DNA from: Desulfovibrio sp.
Lineage (GTDB): Bacteria > Bacillota > Dethiobacteria > DTU022
Assembly (NCBI GenBank): GCA_020060545.1
Contig: JAGUZX010000058.1
Coordinates: forward strand, 1-33,903
DNA length: 33,903 nt
Reading direction: 5' to 3'
Position numbers and translations under genes: made by a program. The notes beneath the pieces were generated by a model that had not been told where the DNA came from, did not search any database, and saw only the letters and a program-made list of their open reading frames with translations. Positions 9,130-17,035 of the stretch are shown one piece after another; position 1 is the stretch's first letter, and each line of letters begins with the position of its first letter.

Positions 9130-10385
9130 ACCGGCCGCGCCGGGTTGGCGCGGTAAAGGACGAACAGGAAAAGGATTACCACGTGCGAAAGGTGCCGCGG
9201 GAGATACTGGATGAATATGCAGAGCAAGATCTGCAGCGCAATCAAAGCGGCGGAAAGATCAAACCGGGCTTTCCCGGAGGCGATCCGGAATACGGTATAG
9301 AGCAGGAGGAAGGCGAAAAAAAGCTTGGCGTAAATCCCGATCACGCCCCGGAACAGCAGCAGCAGGGCCTCCGGTTTACCTTTGACTGCGTCTTGAAACA
9401 GCCGCTTTAAATTGGCGCGGTAAAAAGCGCTCTCTTCCAGCCTTTCCTCGTACCGGCCACGGTAGGCGAAGGTTTCAACTTCGGTAATATAGAGGCCGCC
9501 CTTGACCACGGCAAAGGCGTTATAAGCGAGCTTTTTGGCGAATTCGAGCGGTTCACCGGTTACATCAGCCAGGAACTGCCCGGTCAACAGCTTATTCCCT
9601 TCGAGTCCCCACGGATCATTCACCCCGTGGGCCTGCGAGTATTCATAGGCCTCCCGGTCGTCATGCTCCCGGTTCCAGGCGTTGCCCGGGAGCTGGCCCA
9701 GGGAAATATAGAGCACCCCGCCCGAGTTTGACGAGGTGAGGATCACCTGCCGGTGGTGATAGTACTGGAAAGCGCCCCAGGGAAGCGCCAGTAACAATAA
9801 CAGGGACGCCGCCGCTATTTTTTTGCGCCCGATCACCAAGACGGCCAGGTAGAGCAGAAGGAAGAGCAGCGCTTCCGTACGGAAGTTGTAGCCCAGGACC
9901 AGTGCTAACCCGGCCTGGAAATATTTCTGCCGCCCGTACAGCACGGCAAATAACAGCAGGCAAAAAGTAAGGATGGCATCCGGCCACTTTACGGACAGCG
10001 CCATGGCGTAGAAAACGATTGCGGAAATAAAAATCAACCTGTGCCAGAAATTCCGGCAATCTACGTCAAAATAGCGGTAAACCAGGCCGATCGAAAGAAG
10101 CAGCAGGAGATACTGGAGCAAAAGGATTAAGTCATAACCGCCAAGCAATTTCATCAGGGCCGCCAGAAAAGGATATCCCCAAACCGGGTAGGCGGCGGCG
10201 CTTTCGCCTGCGGCATAGGCGTAACCGCCGCCGTTCAGCAGGTTCTCCGCCAGGCGGAGGTGTGTGTACAACCAGGGCCACTGTTCCGAGTGGTGATGGA
10301 TATTCAGCCAGAAAAAAAGCGTGGCCAGGAAGGCGGCAAGCAGAAAAGTAGCGTTTTTGGCACGGTAATTCGCTTGATTGAGCAT
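9102..10385 (-). CDS. GT-C-like polytopic membrane protein (putative polyprenyl-phosphate-sugar glycosyltransferase)
   Basis: This 427-residue protein has an N-terminal membrane helix (about 11-28) and roughly ten further hydrophobic segments. The first extracytoplasmic loop reads THLRLAENLLNGGGYAY, then AAYPVWGYPFLAALMKLLGG. This is the usual GT-C/GT39-like pattern of an A-x2-L-x2-G-x-G-Y stretch followed by a P-x-Y/G-P motif. Such enzymes use polyprenyl-phosphate sugars outside the cytoplasm. I could not place the catalytic acidic residue with certainty. ATG 10385 is chosen because AGGAGG lies just upstream; a longer frame to 10538 is low-complexity and overlaps the DUF362 gene. It is the last gene of a four-gene minus-strand operon and converges on the oxidoreductase gene with a 28-base overlap. 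Confidence 0.65.
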   Translation of the reverse strand: MLNQANYRAKNATFLLAAFLATLFFWLNIHHHSEQWPWLYTHLRLAENLLNGGGYAYAAGESAAAYPVWGYPFLAALMKLLGGYDLILLLQYLLLLLSIGLVYRYFDVDCRNFWHRLIFISAIVFYAMALSVKWPDAILTFCLLLFAVLYGRQKYFQAGLALVLGYNFRTEALLFLLLYLAVLVIGRKKIAAASLLLLLALPWGAFQYYHHRQVILTSSNSGGVLYISLGQLPGNAWNREHDDREAYEYSQAHGVNDPWGLEGNKLLTGQFLADVTGEPLEFAKKLAYNAFAVVKGGLYITEVETFAYRGRYEERLEESAFYRANLKRLFQDAVKGKPEALLLLFRGVIGIYAKLFFAFLLLYTVFRIASGKARFDLSAALIALQILLCIFIQYLPRHLSHVVILFLFVLYRANPARPVQRASSSST

Positions 10386-10422
10386 GGCAACCTCCTGGAT
10401 CGGAAATCCATTTTGATCTTTG

Positions 10423-11502
10423 CTAGTAAGAACGGAAAAGTTCCCCCCACGGCGATTCCCGGAGCCACTTCTGAAACACCTTCTCTCCCCTGAGCGGGTA
10501 CCAGAGCTTGTCGTGGTAGAGGGATGAGCCGAAGACAAACAGGTAGACCAGGGGGGTCTGGAAAAGAAGCCGCTGGAGGACTTTCAACGGGCTGAACCAC
10601 AACAGGTCCCCGATTTTGCTGGCTGTATTGTCCCCGACGGTAAAACCCAGATTGACGTTATCGATCGCTTCGCCGACGATTTCGATCTCTTCTATTTTGC
10701 CCGTGCCCAGCCCTTCTTCGTGGGCAATCCGGATATAGCCGATACTGAGCGGGTCAAACCCCATCATCTTTGCCGCAACGGCATCGATCGCCACGCAGTC
10801 CCCGCCGGCCAGGATATAATTGCTTTCCAAAGGGATCATCGTCCTGGGCCCGGGACCGTTCCCGGCGGTGGTCCCGTCCATAACCGTGAATATTCCGGCA
10901 TGGATTTCTTTCTGGATCCGCAGGAGATCTACCAGTGTTTCGTGGATCATGCTGTGGCAGTAATGGCGTTTCGTGTTAAGCAGACCTCCGAATGCATTCT
11001 TCATCGAACCCGTCGTCGTGGTATAGATATGGCACTTCATGGTCGGCTGGTGCAGCACATTTTTCCCGAAAAAGAAATCCGGCAGTTTAATCCCTTCCGG
11101 AAAGATTTTGTCCAGGGCCAGCAGCTTTCCCTGGGGCCGGTAGCGGATCCACTGCATATCCGTTTCCCGGAAATTGTATTTAACCGGCAGGCGGTATTTT
11201 TGAAAGACGGGGACGTATTTATTCAAACGCTCGCCTTTAAACGCGTTGGTGACGACCGTTTTGTTCTGGACACAGCATAAATCAGTGAAGCCAAACTTTT
11301 CCAAGCCGCGGATTGATCCTTCCAGCTGCCAGGGGGTGGTGTTCGCGCCCGGGTAGGGAAAATGCCAGGAGATATTGTTTTTTAAGATCGTGGGTGCCGT
11401 TTTATCCAGGTATTGTTCCACACCGGCCATTTCCAGCAAACGGCTGTAATCCTCGAGAACGGTTGCAGGTCCGGTTTTCAGAACGGCGATCCGGCTTTTC
11501 AT
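10423..11502 (-). CDS. DUF362 domain protein
   Basis: This 359-residue protein matches DUF362: KCHIYTTTTGSMKNAFGGLL, a central DGTTAGNGPGPR segment and AGGDCVAIDAVAAKMMGFDP followed by AHEEGLGTG. The function of the family is not established; many members carry ferredoxin-like clusters. This one has only scattered cysteines (LCCVQ, MKCHI, HYCHS, GDCVA) and no CxxCxxC motif, so a 4Fe-4S ferredoxin role is unlikely. The C-terminal part (about 295-330) is hydrophobic and may touch the membrane. The start at 11502 has AAGGAGAGG immediately upstream, and that site sits against the stop of the preceding flippase-like gene, indicating tight operon coupling. Its presence between a flippase-like and a GT-C gene suggests a role in surface glycan or polyprenyl metabolism, but this is inference. 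Confidence 0.85.
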   Translation of the reverse strand: MKSRIAVLKTGPATVLEDYSRLLEMAGVEQYLDKTAPTILKNNISWHFPYPGANTTPWQLEGSIRGLEKFGFTDLCCVQNKTVVTNAFKGERLNKYVPVFQKYRLPVKYNFRETDMQWIRYRPQGKLLALDKIFPEGIKLPDFFFGKNVLHQPTMKCHIYTTTTGSMKNAFGGLLNTKRHYCHSMIHETLVDLLRIQKEIHAGIFTVMDGTTAGNGPGPRTMIPLESNYILAGGDCVAIDAVAAKMMGFDPLSIGYIRIAHEEGLGTGKIEEIEIVGEAIDNVNLGFTVGDNTASKIGDLLWFSPLKVLQRLLFQTPLVYLFVFGSSLYHDKLWYPLRGEKVFQKWLRESPWGELFRSY

Positions 11503-11515
11503 TTTTTTCCTCTCC

Positions 11516-12460
11516 TTACTTGAGCAGCTCTTTTTGAGTCAGGTAAAGGGCTGCCAGGCCGACAGCCACGCCCAGCCAAAGCGTGGAAAACCTGGTCACA
11601 ATCGTAGTAGCCGCCGCCATCTCCTTTGGCAGCCCAATCAGGAATAACAGGGCCATGATCGAACCTTCCGCAACCAGGAGTCCGCCCGGCAGCAGTGACA
11701 GCGCCCCGGCGACGGCGGAAAAGGAAACGACGAAGATGGAAGCGAGAATGGAAATCTGCCCGCCGAAGGCCTGTACCGCCAAATAAATTACAAGCCCTTC
11801 AAAACCCCAGGAGACCACGCCGATGGCCGCAGCGGCGGCTAAAGCCGGCAAGGAAAACAGCTTCTTGGTATTCTGTTGAAACTCGAGCAGGAACGAAGCG
11901 CTTTTTTTGATCAAGCCGATCCTGCCGCTACGGCCCAGCAGATATTGAAACAGCGCATCGGTGCGAAAACAGGCGATCACCACCGCCACCGCGGCTGCGG
12001 CAAAGAGCAGGACAAAACGGCCATAGGGAAAGGCCAGGCTGCCGATGGCGGCGAGGATGACCATGGCGAGGCCGTCGGTAATCCTTTCCGACATGACAAT
12101 CGATGAAGTAGTGCTGACCGGGGCGCCCATATGTTCCTTGAGCAGGTAGCATTTCAACAGTTCACCCACCTTGGCCGGGGTAACGGTCATGCTGAGGCCG
12201 CTGGCGAAGATCAGCCTGTTCAGGCGCGGCTCCGGAGAGAGGCCGGCCAGCTTCAGGTAATAGCTCCACTTGATGTAACGGAGGATGTAGTTCAGCGGGG
12301 CCAGGGCCAGGATTGCCGGCAGGTATACCCAGTTCAGGCTTGAAAATACCGCCAGCACTCCCTTGATATCTGAGAACATGAGCAGTAAAACAATGACGGC
12401 AAAACCGGCCAGCAAGCCCCTGGCGATCGGTTTTTTATATGTGCTGAAAAAAGAGTGCAT
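11516..12460 (-). CDS. Flippase-like UPF0104 (LPG-synthase N-terminal/AglD-like) membrane protein
   Basis: This protein of about 314 residues has roughly eight membrane helices. It shows hallmarks of the UPF0104/AglD family: LNYILRYIKWSYYLKLAG, SMTVTPAKVGELLKCYLLK and the late SLLPGGLLVAEGSIMALL. The family includes the membrane half of lysyl-phosphatidylglycerol synthase and is often proposed to move or help use polyprenyl- or lipid-linked substrates. I prefer the ATG at 12460 (MHSFF) because AAAGGCGG lies a few bases upstream; an in-frame ATG at 12475 adds five residues but lacks a clear site. It sits between the UbiA and DUF362 genes of the same operon. A plausible job is translocating the polyprenyl-phosphate sugar made by the adjacent UbiA; this is not shown by the sequence. 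Confidence 0.85.
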   Translation of the reverse strand: MHSFFSTYKKPIARGLLAGFAVIVLLLMFSDIKGVLAVFSSLNWVYLPAILALAPLNYILRYIKWSYYLKLAGLSPEPRLNRLIFASGLSMTVTPAKVGELLKCYLLKEHMGAPVSTTSSIVMSERITDGLAMVILAAIGSLAFPYGRFVLLFAAAAVAVVIACFRTDALFQYLLGRSGRIGLIKKSASFLLEFQQNTKKLFSLPALAAAAAIGVVSWGFEGLVIYLAVQAFGGQISILASIFVVSFSAVAGALSLLPGGLLVAEGSIMALLFLIGLPKEMAAATTIVTRFSTLWLGVAVGLAALYLTQKELLK

Positions 12461-12517
12461 GATGCCGCCTTTCATTGGTTGACCGTTTATTGAAGCGCCG
12501 TTCCAGGAAAGCTTGGC

Positions 12518-13450
12518 CTATAACCTTCCCCGGTCAAAATACAGGATCAGGACACATACCGCCACCCAGAGAAAAATATTCAAGAGCATCGCTTTGTCTT
12601 TAAGCAATACTTCCTCGGGGCTTTCTCCCATATCCTGATGTTGAACCAGGTATAAATATCTGAAAATACCGTAAATGACAAAGGGAATCGAAAGCATCAG
12701 GCGCTCAACCTTGTTGAATGTGTATAATGAATAAGCCATGATTACGGCGGCGGTGACGATGGTAATTAACTGGTCCAGGTACCGGACGCTGTAATGCATC
12801 AGGACCTTCCGGTGGTTGCCCCTGTTTTCATCCAGGGCCAGGATTTCGGACCGCCGCTTGTTCAGGGCGAGGAAGAGCGACAGAAGGAGGGTGCAAATTA
12901 GCAGCCACGGCGAAATGGATACTTCAATCACCAATCCCCCGGCGACGGCCCGGAGGAGAAAACCGGCGGCGATGAAAAAAACATCCAGGATGACGATGTG
13001 CTTGAAGTAAACCGAGTAGCTCAAAACCAGGGAAAAATAAAGCAGGCTGATCAGCAGAAAAGAAGTTCCCAGGTTGAAGGCCAGGGATAAAGAAACCGCC
13101 GCCAGGGTGAGGGCCATGGCGAGCGCCTGCCAGATTTTGATCCGGCCTGAAGCCAGCGGCCGCAGGCTTTTCCGGGGGTGAACCCGGTCTTCTTCAAGAT
13201 CGCAGAGATCGTTAAAGATATAAACGGACCCTGAAAGCAAACAAAAAACGGTAAAAGCAAGCAGGGACCTCCACAGTAAAGGCAAGCAGAAAAGATTTTC
13301 GGAAAAGACCAGGCCGGCAAAAAGAAGCAGATTTTTGGTCCACTGCCTGGGCCGGAGCAAGTTTAAGGCGCTCAGAAAAAACGAAACGCCGGATGGTCTT
13401 GCCGCGGATGTACTCCCGGTGGGAGAGAAATGCGCATACGGATCGGGCAT
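12518..13450 (-). CDS. UbiA-family prenyltransferase, decaprenyl-phosphate phosphoribosyltransferase type
   Basis: This polytopic protein of about 310 residues opens with LNLLRPRQWTKNLLLFAGLV, a signature of the decaprenyl-phosphate phosphoribosyltransferase (Rv3806c-like) branch of UbiA. The Mg-binding aspartate motif is NDLCDLEEDR (N-x3-D-x3-D), followed by HPRKSLRPLASG. A second aspartate motif, YFKHIVILDVFF, and LFLALNKRRSEI are also branch-typical. The mycobacterial enzyme transfers phosphoribose from PRPP to decaprenyl phosphate at the inner membrane face. ATG 13450 has GGAGGAAAGG upstream; an in-frame ATG at 13471 gives seven more residues but has no ribosome site. It is the first gene of the minus-strand operon, and an intrinsic terminator sits in its leader. 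The substrate call follows the family and has not been tested. Confidence 0.85.
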   Translation of the reverse strand: MPDPYAHFSPTGSTSAARPSGVSFFLSALNLLRPRQWTKNLLLFAGLVFSENLFCLPLLWRSLLAFTVFCLLSGSVYIFNDLCDLEEDRVHPRKSLRPLASGRIKIWQALAMALTLAAVSLSLAFNLGTSFLLISLLYFSLVLSYSVYFKHIVILDVFFIAAGFLLRAVAGGLVIEVSISPWLLICTLLLSLFLALNKRRSEILALDENRGNHRKVLMHYSVRYLDQLITIVTAAVIMAYSLYTFNKVERLMLSIPFVIYGIFRYLYLVQHQDMGESPEEVLLKDKAMLLNIFLWVAVCVLILYFDRGRL

Positions 13451-13586
13451 CGGCTCAAACCTTTCCTCCATGGTCCAAAAACGACACCATTTTTACTGCA
13501 GTTACAATTCGCAAGGCGCGCCGGATTTTCCTGCTGAAATACCGCGCCGGGCCAATATTTAATCATCCCTCTTGACGGCCGGGTAG

Positions 13587-13617
13587 TAAAAAAGCCCGGC
13601 GCTAAACATGACCGGGC
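13587..13617 (-). terminator. Rho-independent terminator hairpin upstream of the minus-strand operon
   Basis: On the minus strand GCCCGG (13617-13612) pairs with CCGGGC (13599-13594) around a 12-base loop. Six T residues (13593-13588) follow. It points in the same direction as the UbiA gene and lies about 135 bases before its start, so it could be a leader attenuator or the end of a small RNA. The plus strand has no T run after the hairpin. Confidence 0.6.
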
Positions 13618-13709
13618 GTGTCATCAGATGGAAACACCAGTTGAATTAGTTCTTGCCATACCATTCGGGGCAGGGAAGGAATTAAAGAGATCGTGTAGAA
13701 TAATTTACA

Positions 13710-13737
13710 ATTATAATTTATGGCTAAACTTGGTGAA
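13710..13737 (-). promoter_or_regulatory. Candidate sigma-A-type promoter for the minus-strand operon
   Basis: On the minus strand TTCACC (13737-13732, 4 of 6 consensus) is followed after 16 bases by a perfect TATAAT (13715-13710). Transcription would begin near 13703, pass through the hairpin at 13617-13587 and reach the UbiA gene. The surrounding 13690-13740 bases are clearly AT-rich compared with their neighbours. The same AT block holds a plus-strand TATAAT (13712-13717) without a convincing -35, so direction is uncertain. Confidence 0.35.
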
Positions 13738-13744
13738 TACCGGT

Positions 13745-15181
13745 ATGGTTGAAAAAGAAATGCTTAAACGCGTGAACAGGAACTGGAAGGGCATTCCGCC
13801 CTGGATGGTAGCCGCCGTTGATCTGTCGCTGGTAAACCTGTCGTACTACCTCTCATTCACCCTGCGCTTCCTGGGACGCGTTCCCGAATTCAATCTCGAA
13901 CCTTTTGCGGCGATGGTGCCCTGGGTGTCAATAGCGACAGTTTTCCTCTTCAACTCCCTGGGATTGTATTCCCGCCAGCGAAACGGGCTTACCCCGATTT
14001 TGCGTTCGGTGATCACCGGCGTGGTCGGGGTTACCGTTTTCAGCGTGGTGATCGCATTTTGGATCAGGGGGTTTACCTTTCCCCGCAGCGTTTTTCTGGT
14101 CGTCCCCGTGATCCAGTTTACTTTTATGATTGCCTGGCGGATCCTTTTATGGCGGCTTGAGCTGTGGATACACGGGCAAAAAAAATTGCTGGTGGTTGGG
14201 AACCCGCAGGAGGTGCGGCAGGCCCTTGAAAAGCTGCTTCACCTGCCCCGGGGCTTGTTTGAAGTGGTAAAAGTAATCGAACCCGACAAACGCAGAGAAC
14301 TGCTGCAATGGTTGGATCGGGTTGATGCGGTTATGCTTACCGGGGCTTTGAAGATGGAGTACAAGAGTTTTGTGATCAGGGAAAGCTTTGACCGGGGGAA
14401 GGAAGCTTTTGTCGTACCGGATCTTTACGAGATTTTGCTGACACGGGCTTCGATCACCCAGGTGCACGATACGCCGGTAGTCGAAGTGCGGGATATGCGC
14501 CTCTCCTTCATGCAGGCGATAACCAAGCGCGCTGTTGATCTGACGCTCTCTTTTTTAATCCTGGTTCCTGTTCTGCCGCTGCTGGCGCTGCTATGGCTAG
14601 CGGTAAAACTGACTTCGCCGGGCCCGGTCATCTATATGCAGAAAAGAGTCGGTTACGGCGGCCGCGTCTTCAATTTATACAAGTTCAGGACGATGATCCA
14701 CAATGCAGAAGAAGAAAGCGGACCCGTCCTGGCCACGGAAAATGATACGCGGGTTACTCTTGCCGGCGGCTTTCTCCGGAAGACCCGTTTGGACGAACTG
14801 CCCCAACTGCTCAACGTCCTGAAGGGCGATCTGAGCCTCGTCGGTCCCCGTCCCGAGCGGCCGTATTTTGTGCAAATTTTTACCCGGGATATCCCCGAGT
14901 ACGCCCTGCGCCACCTGGTCAAGCCCGGCCTTACCGGGTTGGCTCAAGTTGCGGGTTACTATTCCACCGAAACCAGGGATAAGCTGCGTTACGATCTTTA
15001 TTACATCTCCGATTACTCCCTTCTCCTCGATTTTAAAATCCTTCTCTCGACGGTGCCAACCCTGTTTAATTTCGAGGCGGCGGCGGGAATTAAGCATAAC
15101 GGCGCCTGCGGGCTAGCGGAAAAAAGACGGTCCGGCGTTGTTGAAGGGGAAACTGTTTCGGCAAGCGGCAGAAAGACTTGA
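13745..15181 (+). CDS. Polyprenyl-phosphate sugar-phosphate transferase (initiating, WbaP/EpsL-like)
   Basis: This protein of about 478 residues has four N-terminal membrane helices (about 15-125), a middle nucleotide-binding-like region (about 135-230) and a C-terminal bacterial sugar transferase domain. That domain starts at KRAVDLTLSFLILVPVLPLL and contains KLTSPGPVIYMQKRVG, LYKFRTM, RKTRLDELPQLLNVLKGDLS, LVGPRPERPYF and KPGLTGLAQVAGYYS. These enzymes place the first sugar phosphate on undecaprenyl phosphate and so start repeat-unit synthesis. I chose ATG 13745, with GGTGA upstream, although the frame is open to an ATG at 13628. The extra 39 codons are AT-rich, contain promoter-like hexamers and look non-coding. 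An LCP gene follows after 36 bases, which is a common pairing. The first sugar is not predicted. Confidence 0.92.
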   Translation: MVEKEMLKRVNRNWKGIPPWMVAAVDLSLVNLSYYLSFTLRFLGRVPEFNLEPFAAMVPWVSIATVFLFNSLGLYSRQRNGLTPILRSVITGVVGVTVFSVVIAFWIRGFTFPRSVFLVVPVIQFTFMIAWRILLWRLELWIHGQKKLLVVGNPQEVRQALEKLLHLPRGLFEVVKVIEPDKRRELLQWLDRVDAVMLTGALKMEYKSFVIRESFDRGKEAFVVPDLYEILLTRASITQVHDTPVVEVRDMRLSFMQAITKRAVDLTLSFLILVPVLPLLALLWLAVKLTSPGPVIYMQKRVGYGGRVFNLYKFRTMIHNAEEESGPVLATENDTRVTLAGGFLRKTRLDELPQLLNVLKGDLSLVGPRPERPYFVQIFTRDIPEYALRHLVKPGLTGLAQVAGYYSTETRDKLRYDLYYISDYSLLLDFKILLSTVPTLFNFEAAAGIKHNGACGLAEKRRSGVVEGETVSASGRKT

Positions 15182-15217
15182 GTAAAAAATAACGGAATGA
15201 ATCGACGGGGTGTCTAA

Positions 15218-16975
15218 ATGAAATTGGATCGGGATTGGGGTTTGCATTTGAAGCGCGCCGCCGGCCGTTTGGCCGGGTGGTTTAAAAGCGCTCTTGCCGG
15301 GCTCAAAAGAGCGCTTGCCGCCTGGCCGGCAAAGCTGAAACAACAGTGCCTCCAAGCGTTTTTTCTGGCCGGGGGCCGGGTGTTAAACGGCTATGCCTGG
15401 CTGAAAAAAGTCTTGGCGGCAAAAAAACGGCTGGTTATCGGCATCCTGGCGGGGGCGTTATTTCTGGGCCTGGGATTTACCGCCGTCCTGACCTATCTTC
15501 AGATCCGCAACCCGGAATGGATCTTGATCGGCGGCGATCATCCCCGGTTCGGGCCCGATGTTAATGTGGGCGAGCAATTCCCCAGGCATGTGGTCAATAT
15601 CGCCTTGCTTGGTTTCGACCGGGACCAATTCCGGGCGGAATACGCCTACCTTTTTTTGAGTGACGTGATCCTGGTTGCTTCAATCGATTTTCAAAAGGAT
15701 ACGGTCAAGGTGGTGCGGGTGCCGCGGGATACCTATGTCCGTGTTTACGGCACCGGCGTGAAAGACAAGATCAATCACGCCTATTATCACGGCTACCACT
15801 ACGGGAAGGGTCCGGATCGCGACGCCGACGGGCTGCGCTTTGTCCTGGAAACGGTCAGCTATCTCCTGGGGGATATTCCCATTCATTATTACGTCTCCAT
15901 CGACATGGACGGGATGGTGCAATTTATTGACGCCATGGGGGGCGTTCACTTCGAGGTAAAAGAGAGGATCTATGATTACGACGGCAATATCCTCTTTTGG
16001 GAAGGCCCGCAGCAGATGGACGGCCTGGCCTTTTTGAAGTATGTTCGCCACCGTGACGGCAGCACGGGGCAGGATATGGGGCGGATCGAAAGGCAAAAGG
16101 ATCTGCTGGTGGCCACTTTCGAATATTACAAGTCCAGCAACCGATTCCAGGCGATTCCCGATACATATCGTTTCTATAAAAATTATGTGGAGACCAATCT
16201 ATCGTACAAGCAGATTGCCGCCCTGGCCCTCTATGCCGCGGAGTTTAACGCCACCGGTGACAATGTCCAGTTTTACACCCTGGACGGAACAAACCAGACC
16301 AAGGACGGCATCTGGTACTGGGTGTTGAACCAGGCGGAAAGGGTCCGGGTCATCAAGGCGGCATTCGGCCTCAATGTCGCGCCGTGGCCGGTCGAAGTGC
16401 TGCGGGACACCCCGCCGCCGCCGCTGAAAGAGTTCGCCTACACCCTGGAGACGCTGGAAGACGGCCGGCCGGCGGTGGAGCTGTCCTGGGAACCCGGCGA
16501 TGATAAGAAAGTAACGTACAGTCTTTACCGGCTGGCGGGGGATGATGACGCAGAAGAAGAGGTCTTGTTGACCGAAGAACCGCTGGCGGAACCCGGTTAC
16601 GTGGATACCGGCGTATCCTTTGGGAAGTCCTATCGCTACCGCCTGATCGTGCGCCATTACCGTGCAACAGGAGAGCCGGAGCTGCTCGCCGTAGAGATCC
16701 CGGTGCCGGCCCCTCGCGAGCTGACCGGTAAAGTGGTCAACCTGGGCGCTGTCGAGTTGAGATGGCAATCCTCCGGAAGCGCCTTTAAATACCAGATTTC
16801 CCGCATGGCCGACGGAGAAAACGCTTATACGATCCTGCAGCCGGAATGGGGCCAGACCTTATACCGGGACAGCGCCCTGCCGGAAACCGGAAAAACCTAT
16901 ACCTACCGGGTCATAGCGGTAAACGATGAAGGGGTTATGTCCGAGCCTGCATTCTGCAGTGTCGCGGTGCCGTAG
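15218..16975 (+). CDS. LCP family wall-polymer ligase with long basic N-terminus and two FN3-like domains
   Basis: This 585-residue protein begins with about 70 cytoplasmic residues rich in Lys/Arg and Ala/Leu, then one membrane helix (about 72-94). The extracellular LCP domain (about 115-385) shows LLGFDRDQF, VPRDTYVRV, KDKINHAYYHGYHYG, DAMGGVHFEV and QDMGRIERQKDLL. Two FN3-like modules follow (about 405-500 and 505-585), both ending in tyrosine-rich strands such as SYRYRLIV and TYTYRVIAVNDEG. As in the LCP at 1622, the Arg of R-x-D is missing (LSDV). The ribosome site before ATG 15218 is weak (GGGGTG). It follows the initiating sugar transferase closely, so it probably attaches the polymer primed there. 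The FN3 modules may hold the enzyme on wall glycan; this is a guess. Confidence 0.92.
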   Translation: MKLDRDWGLHLKRAAGRLAGWFKSALAGLKRALAAWPAKLKQQCLQAFFLAGGRVLNGYAWLKKVLAAKKRLVIGILAGALFLGLGFTAVLTYLQIRNPEWILIGGDHPRFGPDVNVGEQFPRHVVNIALLGFDRDQFRAEYAYLFLSDVILVASIDFQKDTVKVVRVPRDTYVRVYGTGVKDKINHAYYHGYHYGKGPDRDADGLRFVLETVSYLLGDIPIHYYVSIDMDGMVQFIDAMGGVHFEVKERIYDYDGNILFWEGPQQMDGLAFLKYVRHRDGSTGQDMGRIERQKDLLVATFEYYKSSNRFQAIPDTYRFYKNYVETNLSYKQIAALALYAAEFNATGDNVQFYTLDGTNQTKDGIWYWVLNQAERVRVIKAAFGLNVAPWPVEVLRDTPPPPLKEFAYTLETLEDGRPAVELSWEPGDDKKVTYSLYRLAGDDDAEEEVLLTEEPLAEPGYVDTGVSFGKSYRYRLIVRHYRATGEPELLAVEIPVPAPRELTGKVVNLGAVELRWQSSGSAFKYQISRMADGENAYTILQPEWGQTLYRDSALPETGKTYTYRVIAVNDEGVMSEPAFCSVAVP

Positions 16976-17035
16976 CAGAGCAAGGCCTGGCAGCGCACGA
17001 AAGAGAACCGTGTATCTTGCATGAGGAGGGTTACA

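Noticed and set aside
10386-10538. Upstream extension of the minus-strand GT-C gene by 51 codons
   Set aside because: The added residues are Ser/Thr/Arg-rich, overlap the DUF362 gene and lie before a good AGGAGG site that favours the start at 10385.
13628-13744. Upstream extension of the initiating sugar transferase by 39 codons
   Set aside because: The segment is AT-rich, contains promoter-like hexamers on both strands and shows no conserved residues, so it is more likely regulatory DNA.
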